Of a stretch of 64,000 nucleotides of DNA, positions 1 through 11,200 are shown one piece after another. This DNA is from Rana temporaria (Eukaryota; Chordata; Amphibia; Anura; Ranidae). The notes beneath the pieces were generated by a model. That model was not told the DNA's origin. It saw only the letters and a program-made list of their open reading frames with translations, and did not search any database. Numbering within the stretch: position 1 is the stretch's first letter; each line of letters opens with the position of its first letter. The stretch lies in contig NC_053490.1 in the NCBI RefSeq assembly GCF_905171775.1, positions 517,829,854 to 517,893,853 of the forward strand, given 5' to 3'. The translations under genes were made by a program, and so were the position numbers.

Positions 1-1340
1 GAACTTCAGGCAGCTTTCTGGGGGCAGGTTCGCCATCACTGGGGGGCAGTTGATGATATCAGCAAGTGCAATTTGGCCACACCCACATTTTGCTGTGGGT
101 TTAGTAACACAGAGAATAGACCTATACGCACCACATTACTACTTTCCCAGGCTGCCAAAGTGCTTGGGTTTGGCTTGAAGAAAAGGTGGCAACCCTAGTC
201 TGGACCGAAAGTGACATCATGATGTCGCTCCGGTCCTCCAAGGCCATAGAGTAAGTCAAAGAGTGCTAACTCTTTGATTGCCTACAGGAGCAGACGGCAG
301 CCCTGTCGGATCTTTTCTCTGTGTGAACTGGCGGTAGCAGTAAGCAGGTTGATGATGTCAGCAAGAGCAATTTGGCCACAACCACATTTTGCTGTGGCAC
401 GCTATGCGCACCGCATTACTACTTTCTTTGGGGCATCCAAAAGTGTCCCAGGTCGCTAAAGTGTTTGGGTTTAGCTTGAAGAAAAGGTGGCAACCCTAGT
501 CTGGACTAAATGTGACGTCATGATGTCACTCCAGTCCTCCAAGGCCATAGAGTAGACCAATTTGGCCACTCCCACATTTTGCTGCAGCACGCTATGCGCA
601 CTGCATTACTACTCTCATTGGGGCACCCAAAAGGTGTCCCAGGCAGCTAAAGTGTTTGGATTTGGCAAAAGAAAAGGTGGCAACCCTAGTCTGGACCGAA
701 AGTGACATAATGATGTCGCTCTGGTCCTCCAAGGCCATAGAGTAGACCAATTTGGCCACTCCCACATTTTGCTGCAGCACGCTATGCGCACTGCATTACT
801 ACTCTCATTGGGGCACCCAAAAGGTGTCCCAGGCAGCTAAAGTGTTTGGATTTGGCTTGAAGAAAAGGGGGCAACCCTAGTCTGGACCGAAAGTGACATA
901 ATGATGTCGCTCTGGTCCTCCAAGGCCATAGAGTAGACCAATTTGGCCACTCCCACATTTTGCTGCAGCACGCTATGTGCACTGCATTACTACTCTCATT
1001 GGGGCACCCAAAAGGTGTCCCAGGCCGCTAAAGTGTTTGGATTTGGCTTGAAGAAAAGGTGGCAACCCTAGTCTGGACCAAAAGTGACATAATGATGTCG
1101 CTCTGGTCCTCCAAGGCCATAGAGTAGACCAATTTGGCCACTCCCACATTTTGCTGCAGCACGCTATGCGCACTGCATTACTACTCTCATTGGGGCACCC
1201 AAAAGGTGTCCCAGGCAGCTAAAGTGTTTGGATTTGGCTTGAAGAAAAGGGGGCAACCCTAGTCTGGACTGAAAGTGACATAATGATGTCGCTTTGATCC
1301 TCCAAGGCCATAGAGTAGATCAAAGAGTGTTAACTCTTTG
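1..1340. repeat. 191-bp tandem repeat array
   Basis: Near-identical units recur with the landmark gctatgcgca at 591, 781, 972 and 1163, giving periods of 190, 191 and 191 bp. More divergent partial units occupy about 60-560. Each unit contains a tttggccact...cccacattttgctgcagcac block and a conserved tggcaaccctagtctggac block. The short minus-strand frames here (62-66 aa) are the same unit read three times and are not genes. The sequence gagcagacgg near 285 recurs near 1350, so the array is bounded by related sequence. Confidence 0.9.
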
Positions 1341-1399
1341 ATTGCCTATGGGAGCAGACGGCCGACCTGTCAGATTGTTTCTCGGGGTAACATTGAGCC

Positions 1400-1580
1400 C
1401 GAGAGGGGCTGGGGGGGGGGGGTGGTTCAAGGAGATAGATGGAACGAGGGTAATGGAGGAGTTAATAAGCTTCCAAGAGGATGCCGAAATAAGATTTCAG
1501 AGCACATGGGGAAAATGGATGGAATTTAAGCAATCCCTGGTTTACTTAGGAATTATGGGGAATGAGGAGAGTATATAGAT
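1400..1580 (+). pseudogene. LINE ORF2 C-terminal remnant (L1/Tx1-like)
   Basis: The frame ending at 1578 carries a stretch with MEEL, an acidic/aromatic run, then WGKWMEFKQS. This resembles the extreme C-terminus of L1/Tx1 ORF2, where the better preserved LINE at 34.2-37.9 kb has MEELIHQSRD followed by a W..W..F pattern. Only about 40 residues are recognisable; everything upstream is missing and a G-rich tract precedes it. It is a 5'-truncated fossil. The assignment rests on pattern similarity only. Confidence 0.35.
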
Positions 1581-1920
1581 GCCCTGTGGGGTTATCTTGT
1601 ATGATACTCCTATCCTGTGGCGGCTTATCTGCCCCCTTGCCCCCCCTTCCCCCCCTTTTTTTTTAGGGGTTTCCTCTTCCTCTTCTCCTTTGAAGCAGGA
1701 ATATATAAATACACAAGTACACAGATGTGGTAAGGGGATATATGAGGGAGGAGGGGAATATGCCCCCCCCCCCCTTTTTCACCTCCCTCCCCCTCTTCTT
1801 TTTTTTTTTTCTGCACACGTAATTTGAAGGGATATAATGGTGATAATTTAATATATATATATAATATAAGTTTTCCTCCCCCCTCCTGAAGTTATATACA
1901 TGGGTGTGCATGTAGTACAT
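1580..1920. other. Low-complexity tail: pyrimidine tracts and (TA)n
   Basis: No credible gene. There are C/T-rich tracts at 1635-1690 and 1765-1812, then an AT-rich (ta) run near 1850-1868. It could be the 3' UTR or tail of the LINE remnant before it, but I see no clear poly-A tail or target duplication. Confidence 0.4.
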
Positions 1921-2120
1921 TAGCTGGATTCAGATAGCTTTACGCCGGCCTATCAGTAGATAAGCCGTCGTAACTCTGAATCTACGCCGTCCTAAATTTA
2001 AGCGTATTCTGGAAACCAGATACGCTTAAATTAGGCTAAGATAGGAGCGGCGTAAGTCTCCTACGCCGTTGTATCTTAGGGTGCAATATTTACGCTGGCC
2101 GCTAGGTGCGCTTCCGTTAG

Positions 2121-2624
2121 AGCGGTGGTTCACCCTCCTTAACATCATTCTAGCATTACATTCGGCATCGTAGCGCGAGCTACAGTATGCCGGTCTTACA
2201 TTTTATATCCCCGTACTCACAGTGCTATTGCACATTGAAGATTCCGACTCCCGCGGGGAATGGGCGTGCCTATGGAGAGGGAGGATGATTGACGGCCGGC
2301 TCTGGCACATCACGCTCCCCGAAGACAGCCGGAGTAGGTCTCGGCTCTTCACGGCGCCTGCGCACAGGCTATGCGCAGGCGCCGTGAAGAGCCAAGCCTA
2401 TTTCGGCTATTTCCGGAGAAGCGTGACGTGCCAGGGCCGGCCGTCAATCACCTTCTCTCACCATAGGAACGCCCATTCCCCGGAATCTTCAATGTGGAAT
2501 AGCACAGTGAGTACGGGGATAAAAAATGTAAGACCGGCATACTGTAGCTCGCGCTACGATGCCGAATGTAATGCTAGAATAAAAAATTTTTTTTTTTTTT
2601 TTTTTAATAGGGTGAACCCCCGCT
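2121..2624. mobile_element. TTAA-flanked palindromic MITE (piggyBac-like TSD), copy 1
   Basis: A long inverted repeat opens with agcggtggttcaccc and closes with gggtgaacccccgct, flanked by ttag (2117-2120) and ttaa (2625-2628). The arms include catcgtagcgcgagctacag on the left, which returns inverted on the right near 2545, and meet at the GC-rich centre gcgcaggc near 2375. The 144-aa frame at 2222-2656 is a by-product of this palindrome. TTAA duplication is the hallmark of piggyBac-type transposition; no transposase is present. Confidence 0.8.
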
Positions 2625-2769
2625 TTAAGTTCGGCATAGAATATGCAAATGACTAGATACGCCGATTCAGAAACGTTCGTGCGCCCGGCGCATTTTTTTT
2701 ACGTCGTTCACGTACGGCTTTTTCCGGCGTAAAGTTAGTCGAACAAATAGCTGGCCTAGTCAATGTTAA

Positions 2770-3286
2770 AGTGGAGGTTCACCCGGAAATGTTAATTTTT
2801 AACATTAATTTGATGCTCATTTTGTGAAGGGGAATTCGGGTAGTTTTTTTAAAAACAAAGCAGTACTTACCGTTTTAGAGAGCGACCTTCTCCGCCGCTT
2901 CCGGGTATGGGCTGCGGGACTGGGCGTTCCTATTTGATTGACAGTCTTCCGACAGGCTTCCGATGGTCGCATCTATCGCGTCACAATTTTCCGAAAGTAG
3001 CCGAACGTCGGTGCGCAGGCGCCGTATAGAGCCGCACCGCCGTTCGGCTTCTTTCAGCTACTCGTGACGCGATGTATGCGACCATCGGAAGTCTGTCGGA
3101 AGTCTGTCGGAAGACTGTCAATCAAATAGGAACGCCCAGTCCCGAAGACCATACCCGGAGGCGGCGGAGAAGATCGCTCTCTAAAACGGTAAGTACTGCT
3201 TCGATTTTTAAAAAAAATACCCGATTCCCCTTGACAAAATGAGCATGAATCTAATGTTAAAAAAAATTTTTGGGTGAACTCCCGCT
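2770..3286. mobile_element. TTAA-flanked palindromic MITE, copy 2
   Basis: The ends agtggaggttcaccc and gggtgaactcccgct are inverted and flanked by exact TTAA copies (2766-2769, 3287-3290). The host sequence reads aatg-TTAA-gtatggccg across the insertion; the uninterrupted version is present at 5788-5804, which proves precise insertion at TTAA. The centre (about 3010-3050) is GC-rich and palindromic around gccgaacg/cgttcggc. Non-coding. Confidence 0.9.
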
Positions 3287-3689
3287 TTAAGTATGGCCGT
3301 CGTTCCCGCGTCGAAATCTGAAAATGTTACGTCGTTTGCGTAAGTCGTCCGTGAATGGGGCTGGATGTAATTTACGTTCACGGCGAAACCAATACGTCCT
3401 TGCGGCGTACTTTGGAGCAATGCACACTGGGATATGTACACAGGCGCATGTGCCGTTCGTAACAAACGTCAATCACGTCGAGTCACCAATCATTTACATA
3501 AAACACGCCCACCTCATCCTCATTTGAATTAGACGCGCTTACGCCAGCCCCATTTACGCTACGCCGCCGTAACTTAGGAGGCAAGTACTTTGTGAATACA
3601 GCACTTGCCTCTCTGACTTACGGCGGCGTATCGTAAATACGATACGCTACGCCGCCTGAAAGATGTGCCGCCCTACCTGGATCTAGCTA

Positions 3690-4547
3690 CATGTGTATAT
3701 ATAAGTACACGGGCACAGGTATAGAATTGGGATGCATTTAGTTGGGTAATTAGGGGCAGGTGGGGGAGGGGGGGAGAGAGGGGGTGGCTGGATGGCCAGG
3801 GACCCGCATCCCTCTGGATTTTTTAACCCTATGCCTCCGAGAGACCTCGGAAGACAAAAAGAATGTGCTAGGGAATAGATAAGAATACCCGAAGCGTATG
3901 CCTAGGATGTTGGACCTTTCTTTAGACCCGTATATATGTTTTATCGTATGTTTTTATGAATGTATTTATGTGAACCTGCAGTCAGCAAGTGGGTAACATG
4001 GAGTTCAGCTTTAACAATGTTGGTCTGACTTCAGCAAGAATTGAAATAATCTCAGTTCTTTTGCGGAGCAATAACGGCATAATATAAGGGATGACTTTGC
4101 AGAAGCGCCTTTTTATAAACGTCTAGCAGAACCATTAAGTGTCTGCGGCATATTGTCATTACATCAGGTGAGGGATGGTCCTGAACCCGACAATCCTCGG
4201 CAGAGAGTGGATGTCACTGAAAACAGAACGCTTCCACTATCACAGACCCAAATGCTGCTGAAATATTAATAGGTTTTAGCAGAGCAGACCTGCTGCACGG
4301 CACACACCTCCGGTAATGTGATCCGCTTTGTGAAACCCAGTCCCGGTGAACCCTGGCATTGCCGGGAAAAACGTCTAATTAAATTGTAGCTTTCATTGAA
4401 ATGGATCTTTCAGTAACTTTACAAGTCTGCATGAATACGTTCCTGGTATGTCACAATATACAGCTAGGGTATTATATAACACTAGAAAAGTCCCACCTTT
4501 TATCATTGAGAAGGCTTCCTTGATCTCCCGTTCAGTGACCTTACCTA
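3690..4547. other. No recognised feature
   Basis: There is a G-rich stretch at 3745-3790 and otherwise ordinary AT-balanced sequence. I see no open frame with recognisable content, no inverted ends and no similarity to other parts of the window. It may be unique host sequence. Confidence 0.4.
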
Positions 4548-5008
4548 GGTAGGGTGACCACATTTCCAAACTACCATTCAGGGACACCCCCCTTCCCAAA
4601 AATCAGCTCGTGCTGTAACGAATCACAGCACAGTGATTGGACACTAGAGGCGGGATTTATGATTTGTCCAATCACAAGCAGGGGGCGGGGATTGTGTTCC
4701 TCCAGGCATTCCCGGCCAGGACAAGTACTGTCAGTGAGTAAAGCGGTGATGTGGCAGCCTTTTTTTGGGGCATCAGATTGGCCCGAGGGGGGTGGCTGTG
4801 TCAGTTTCATTCCGGGACACTGTATTGTCCTGGAATGACACTATACAGGGATGGAGATGCGTTTGTTGATACCCCTATACATTTATGCGATTTTTTTCCA
4901 ATGCTCTTTACTACCATACCAAGCATAGGTGGAGGCGGGGACACAGCCCTAGTCACCTGTCCTCCATCTACCCATCAGTATTTATATGCCTCTATTGAGG
5001 AGACTTAG
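4548..5008. mobile_element. Fragment of a repeat beginning agggtgaccac
   Basis: The end agggtgaccacattt at 4548 is matched in inverted orientation by gtggtcaccct at 15655-15668, beside the same cctagg motif. That suggests two separate copies or ends of one dispersed family. No coding capacity is recognised in the 79-94 aa frames. The right boundary is not defined; the next element starts near 5009. Confidence 0.35.
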
Positions 5009-6156
5009 AGGGGCAGATTCACAAAGAGTTACACCGGCGTATCAGTAGATACGCCGATGTAACTCGGAAACTAAGCCCGTCGTATATTTAAGTGTATGCT
5101 CAAACTGAGATACACTTAAACCTGCCTAAGATACGACGGCCTGCACCGTCGTAGGTTAGGGTGCAATATTTACGCTGGCCGCTAGGTGGCGCTTCCATTG
5201 AGTTTGGCATAGAATATGCAAATGAGTAGATAAACCGATTCACGAACGTACGCTTGCCCGTCGCAGTAAAGATACGCCGTTTCCGTAAGGCCCTGTACAC
5301 ACGAGGAGACATGTCCGATGAAAACGGTCCGCGGGCGGTTTTCATCGGACATGTCTGCTGGCAGCTTTTGGTCTGATGTGTGTACACACCATCAGACCAA
5401 AATCCCCGCGGACAGAGAATGCGGTGACGTAGAAGACACAGACGTTCTCTAACACGGAAGTTCAATGCTTCCATGCATGCGTCGAATCAATTCGACACAT
5501 GCGCTGGATTTCGGGCCGCTGGTTATACGTCATAACCAGCGGAAATGTCCGATGAGTCGTACTAACCATCGGACATGTCCGATGGACAGGTTTCCAGCGG
5601 ACAAGTTTCTAAGCATGCTAAGAAACTTTTGTCCGCTGGAAACCTGTCCGCTAGGCCGTACACACGGTCGGACATGTCCGCGGAAACTGGTCCGCGGACC
5701 AGTTTCAGAGGACATGTTCGGTTGTGTGTACGAGGCCTAAGAGGTATGCCGGCGTAAAGATAAAAATGCCCCCTAGGTGGCGTATCCAATGTTAAGTATG
5801 GCCGTCGTTCCCGCGTCACAATTTGAAAATGTTACGTCGTTTGCGTAACTCGTCCGTGAATGGGGCTGGACATCAATTACGTTCACGTCGAAACCAATGA
5901 CGTCCTTGCGACGTCATTTGGAGCAATGCACACTGGGATATTGTTCGTTCGGCGCGGGGACGCGCTTCATTTAAATGATACACGCCCCCTACCCGCCGAA
6001 TTTGAATTCCGCCGCGTGATTTACGCTACGCCGCCGCAACTTTACAGGCAAGTGCTTTGTGAATAATGCACTTGCCTGAAAAACTTGCGGCGGCGTAACG
6101 TAAATGACATACGTTACGCCAGCAGAAAGATCCGCTGATCTTTCTGAATCTGTCCC
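5009..6156. mobile_element. GATTC-TIR non-autonomous transposon, copy 2 (split by a MITE)
   Basis: The left end gggcagattcac (5011) and right end gaatctgtccc (to 6156) are inverted. Internal blocks such as gggtgcaatatttacgctgg, ttaagtatggccgtcgttcc and gcaatgcacactgggatat are shared with copy 1 and with the copies at 54 and 58.9 kb. It is interrupted at 5289-5737 by a TAA-flanked MITE. It also carries the uninterrupted counterpart of the MITE-2 target site at 5788-5804. Confidence 0.75.
5289..5737. mobile_element. TAA-flanked MITE, gtacacacga family, copy 1 (Harbinger-like TSD)
   Basis: The ends ggccctgtacacacga and tgtgtacgaggcc are inverted and flanked by TAA at 5286-5288 and 5738-5740. 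The interior is a set of nested palindromes (cggacatgtccg, tccgcgga). A 3-bp TWA duplication is characteristic of PIF/Harbinger elements. The 85-124 aa frames on both strands are palindrome artefacts. Related copies are at 6478-15365 and 60482-60834. Confidence 0.8.
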
Positions 6157-6187
6157 TAAAAGTTTAGTTAGGACTGCAGAACGCAGA

Positions 6188-6402
6188 GAGCCTTATCGAT
6201 GGCTCTGCAGCTTAATCATGTACTTGCAAATGCGTGCAACCAATCCTCTGCTTTTAACATATACAGTTAGACAGTTGAATTTGGCTTGCTGTTTGGGTGG
6301 TAAGTGTGAGCCTGGTTAAAAACGTTTACAACCTTATTTATACTTACTGTTTGCTTAAAAACGCATCTCATCTAAAGTCCCAAAAACTCCCCGCTTTTTT
6401 GT
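6188..6402. repeat. 215-bp direct repeat flanking the MITE/gypsy block, left copy
   Basis: The stretch from gagccttatcgatggctctg to aaaaactccccgcttttttg recurs at 15373-15587 in the same orientation with only scattered substitutions. A divergent relative occurs near 38215-38345. It is either a dispersed repeat or a local duplication; the two copies bracket 9 kb containing the MITE and the gypsy element. Confidence 0.8.
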
Positions 6403-6591
6403 ATCCAACAGGGATGGAGGCGTATGTTTTTCATATGCCTCATTTAAAGTCCCAATGCTAGTTTTCTTTATACTTTAGGCCCCGTACACACGACCGGATC
6501 TATCCGCTGGAACTGGTCCGACGGACCAGTTCCAGCGGACAGATCCGGTCGTGTGTAGGCCCGACCGGATAGAAATTTCTTAGCATGCTAA

Positions 6592-7568
6592 TGTGGTGAC
6601 CGGGGAGGGTGAGTCCCACGGCCACACACATGCGCTTGATGGTTAGCTACTTGGTTCTTGGGGCTAGGAGCCCAGGGTCAGGTGGTATTAACCCTTAGTG
6701 AGGGCCAGATGGTATTAACCCTCTCTGTCACGTGACGCCACTGTAGTCTTGGTATACCCCGGGAAACTACAGCTCCGGGGGCCTCCGTATCCCCGCTAGT
6801 TAGGATGGTAATAATACAGTCCACAACAGGGGGTTAAAACAACAAAGGCTTTACTGGCATGAAGGCAGGTGTCAAAATCTTCACAGCTTTAAACAGAGTG
6901 TCAAAATGTTCTGCAGGCAGTCGCTGGATCACACAGCTGATAATGCTTGAGCTTAGTTGATCATATACTGTATATACTCGGCTGCAAAAGCCGGATAGTA
7001 ATTCAGGGCCTATGCTTAACTAGGCTGAAAAATAGATACACTTACTGGAGTGTCTGTAGACTTGAGGCTTTTCGCCGGAATAACGGATTGATCCGATAAA
7101 TGAGCTGAAGTACTGGTTCTGTAATGTTTAGGGATACTCCACTCTTTGCTGTATTTTATCCTGGAGGCTTTAGGCCTGCACTGCTTCTCTGACTGTGTGT
7201 TGCTCTGCTCTGCCAGGAACTGAGGGAAGCATTAGACTGGCTTAAACAGGAAGTACAATCCCTTATAAGGGCCTGATGAGGCTGAAGCTCATTGGTTGAG
7301 AGCTGTGGATCATAGAGACTGCCTTGTAGGATAACATAACACAATAAGGTCTTATCTAGCATTTAATCCTCCTGACTCTAATACACTGACTTAACATGAG
7401 ATGGTTGACTAAACCTCTTAAAGCTATACACACCTAATAAACGTATTATCAACCATAACAGTATATAAATCACATCATAACTATCTGAGTCCCTGCAGGG
7501 GAGATCCCACAAGCCGAGGGCCTCAATCTGACAGGGACTACAACAAATACCTGTACTGGGACACCACA
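6592..7568 (-). repeat. 3' LTR of the gypsy element
   Basis: 977 bp, TG...CA ended and the same length as the 5' LTR, offset by exactly 7482 bp. It contains the same CCAAT (7291-7295) and TATA-like (about 7262-7268) motifs on the minus strand. A 68-aa minus-strand frame present in both LTRs has no recognisable domain and is probably chance. Confidence 0.95.
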
Positions 7569-7580
7569 AACCCCACCACT
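7569..7580 (-). other. Putative polypurine tract beside the 3' LTR
   Basis: Read on the minus strand, gtggtggggtt immediately precedes the TGTGGTG of the 3' LTR. It is the expected place for plus-strand priming. The tract is short and contains two T residues, so it is a weak match; its position is the main evidence. Confidence 0.45.
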
Positions 7581-8247
7581 AAACAGAAGTCGTCCTCGAC
7601 GATTAAGGCACTGACGGATTGAGGAAACGAGGTGACCTTGGGGCCACTAGAAGTCCTGAGGCATTTGTACACCAATGTCCGTTCCAGATTCTTTGGGAAA
7701 AAATAAACATATAAGAACAGGATCATATGATAAGTCCTGAGGCATTATACACATAAATGTCCCTTGCAGGCTTATTAGATAAGTGAGATCATTATTTTGT
7801 GCAGGGTAAGTGGTTATCTGGGTCCCAGACAGAATACATATCTGTTAAACGTTATCACTCAGTTTTGAACAGTATATTATTGTTAGATCACACTTTTAAG
7901 ACTGAACAGGTTTTGGATTGGGCTGCCGGAGGCTTTCTACCCAATGCCTTGGCTACTGGGGCCCTTAGGCTATTAGCTCTTCTCCCCAGAACACACTTTA
8001 ATATTTGCTAGACATTTTTATTCTATGTCTGAAGTACACAATTAGACATTTCTTAGAGGATACCCCTTTTCTTTTTGTAGTGCTTAAGTGAGGGATAGGA
8101 GACTTACTGGCCAGGTATGTTCCTATACACTAAATAAGGTAAGTAGGTAACTAGTGGCATATTAGTTAGTAATGATGTATACTTGAGATGTATACTAACT
8201 GAGGTGTATGTAGTCTATCTACATATATTGTATGTATAATTAATAGA
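7581..8247 (-). other. 3' untranslated region of the gypsy element
   Basis: 667 bp between the pol stop codon and the polypurine-like tract. No env-like or accessory frame with recognisable motifs is seen on the minus strand; the longest frames here are 62-74 aa. Retroelements of this type can carry regulatory or nuclear-export sequence in this position, but nothing identifiable is seen. Confidence 0.6.
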
Positions 8248-11200
8248 TTAATCCCTATATCTTGCTGGGGGATTTCCAAAATTAGGTCTGGTGGATCTAC
8301 GCAACACCATTTCTGAGTTTTCTGGAGCACTGTTTTCTCCTTGAACACTTGCTTCCTCTGGACTGACAGCTGCACCTTCATCTTGGACAATGGGGGCCTG
8401 TGATGGCTCTTGACTTATGGAGCTTTCTCCCGCATTAGAAGGTTCTGATGGGACTGCAGCAGGTGAGCGGATGGCTGGAGTAAACTCTGGAGCTTCTGGT
8501 GCCAAGACTGAGGTTGATGGAATGGAACTGATTGGCACATAACCAAAGAAGACGTTTTGATCAGAAGGGAAGAGAGGATCATCTTCGAACATCAGGAGTG
8601 GCCTCTCAGGCTCAACTGGCTTGGTGGGCTGCTCTTGTGCTGGTTGAACTGGAGGTGGAAGACTTGGTGGTGCAGAAGGAGGCACCAACACAGGCAGGTT
8701 CCCTTTGTGACACAGCTTGATCCGGTTTCGGTGGACAACTTGTGGTTCATATCCGGCTTTTTGAACTGAGTAGACATCAGAGTCCGGGTAAGGGATGGAA
8801 ATCACTGTGTATGGTTCAGTTTCCCAAAGGGAGTCCAACTTATGGGTTCTAGGATGCTTCTTCAGCCAGACTTTATCACCAACTTGCAACGGCTGGGCAG
8901 AGGCATGGCGGTTGTAGTCCTGTTGCTGCCTATAGTGTGCCTCGCCCATCTTTTTGTTGACTATCTCTCTCGCTTCCTGAATCCTTTTCTGATGTTCCGA
9001 GACCCACTCCGAAGAGGCTTGGGGGGAGTGGTTGAAAGGTGCTTGAAGTCCAAAGACCCTGTCTTTAGGCAGTTGACCGTGTCGGCCCATCATGAGGTAA
9101 AATGGAGTATAACCAGTGGAACAGTGGATGGTATTGTTGTAGATTTCCAACAATTCGGGCATTAGTTGAGGCCACTCTTCAGGTCGGGATACAGAAGCCG
9201 CTCTCAGCATGTGGATAAACACCTGGTTGATCCTCTCACAGAGTCCATTCCCTTGCGGATGATAGGCAGTGGTCCTGAGTTTCTTACAAGCATGGAACTG
9301 GCACAATTCTTGAAACAGTTGGGCCTCAAAGGCCGGACCTCGGTCGGACAAGACAGTTTCAGGACATCCAAGTATCTGTACCCAATGGGTGTAGAACTTC
9401 TGGGCTGTCGTCTTGGCTGTTAAGTCTTTGACTGGCACAACCACTACCCACTTGGAATAGTGATCCACCATGGTGAGAGCATATGAATACCCGGACCGGG
9501 TAGGTGACAGCTTGACATGATCCAAGGCGACCAATTGGTTGGGCCTCTCGCTCTGAATGGAATGGAGAGGTGCTCGCGCATTCTTGTGACCATTCTTGGT
9601 GATATTGCAGACTGCACACTCACTGCACCACTTTTCAACGTCGCTCCTCATTCCAATCCAGTAGAACCGGCGTCGGATGGTGGCTTCTGTTTTATGGACC
9701 CCAAAGTGTCCTGACTGGTCGTGGTAGGCATTCAATACCATGGCGGCATCTCTCCGAGGGATCAGAATTTGGTGTAGCCTTTTACCCGACACTGGGTCCA
9801 AGAAGTTCCTGTACACCATTCCTTTGTGCACAAATAGTCTTTTCCTCTGACGCCACAATCGCTTCAATTCGTAGTCATTCTGGCCCCGTCGTAACCGGGG
9901 AGGTACTCTCCTGGTCAATAAATACTCCTGCAGATCTCCCATAGTCTGACTTTCTTCCTGTAGGGTCCTCCAGGTATACAGGTCTTCCTGGATTGCTTTA
10001 GACCCAGATTCACTCCCCTCGCGGGTGACGACCACATCCTGATTCACGAATCTTTGATAGAAGGGAGGCATCTCCACATCTTCCCACTTGTCCTCCACTG
10101 GGGGATCTTTGCCAGGAGCCATGCGTGATAGCACATCCGCATTAATATTAGACTTGCCACTTCGGTACTTGATAGAGAAGTCATAGTTGGCCAGTCTGGA
10201 GGCCCATCTTTGCTCAAGGGCACCTAGTTTAGCGGTGTTCAGGTGAGCCAGGGGGTTGTTATCGGTGTAGACCGTGAATGAGGTGGCTGACAAATAGTCC
10301 TTAAATTTTTCGGTGACTGCCCACACAAGGGCCAGGAGCTCTAACTTGAAGGAACTGTAGTTAGAATCATTCTTCTCAGCCCCTCGCAGATTCCGGCTGG
10401 CGTAAGCTATCACCCTCTCTTGTTTTCCCTGCATCTGGGACAACACTGCCCCGAGTCCTTCAAAGCTGGCATCTGTATACAGTCGGAAAGGCTGAGTATA
10501 ATCCGGATAGGCCAGGATGGGAGGCTCTGTCAATAGATGTTTTAGAGCCTGGAAGGCCACCTCTTGCTCTTTGGCCCATTCCACAGGCAGCTTGCCATTA
10601 TAGTTCCCCTTCGCCGTGCCTCGCAGGAGAGAGGTCAATGGCTCGGCAATTTGTGCAAAGTGAGGAATAAAGCGGCGGTAATATCCTGAAAATCCTAAGA
10701 AGCTCCGAATATCCTTAACGGTGCGTGGGATAGGCCAATTCTTGACAACTTGGACTTTAGCTGGATCAGGTTGGACCCCTTCGGCACTGACGACGTGGCC
10801 CAGGTAATGTACTTGTGGCTTGAGTAGGTGGCACTTGGAGGGTTTGACTTTCAGACCATGCTGGATCAGTACTTGGAAGACGTCGGACAGGTGAGTCAAA
10901 TGTTCCTGATAGGATTTGGAATACACAATCACGTCATCCAGGTAGAGTAGGACACTCTGGAAGTTAAGGTGTCCCAGACATCTCTCCATCAGCCGTTGAA
11001 AGGTAGCTGGGGCATTGCACAGCCCAAAGGGCATACTTTTAAATTCGAAAAGACCCATGGGGGTGACAAAGGCTGTTTTCTCCCTGTCTTCGACGGCCAT
11101 GGGCACCTGCCAGTATCCGCTGGTCAGATCCAATGTAGAGAAGTAGGCCGCGGAACCCAGCGCGGTGAGTGACTCCTCAATCCGGGGGAGAGGGTATGCG

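Larger units (their letters stand above)
1923..3687. mobile_element. Non-autonomous DNA transposon, GATTC-TIR family, copy 1 (split by two MITEs)
   Basis: The left end gctggattcag and right end ctggatctagc are inverted and flanked by TA at 1921-1922 and 3688-3689. The interior is rich in short palindromes (tacgccg...cggcgta), typical of this family. Related copies lie at 5009, 16672, 21506, 48565, 50012, 54024 and 58867. No transposase is encoded. Two TTAA-flanked palindromic MITEs (2121-2624 and 2770-3286) are inserted inside. The superfamily is uncertain: flanking duplications vary between TA and 3 bp (TTA, TAT, AGT). Confidence 0.75.

Noticed and set aside
2222..2656. 144-aa protein
   Set aside because: Lies across a palindromic MITE and ends in a poly-T tract; no domain.
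7538..8230. An env or accessory gene of the gypsy element
   Set aside because: Only short frames without signal peptide or transmembrane pattern between pol and the 3' LTR.
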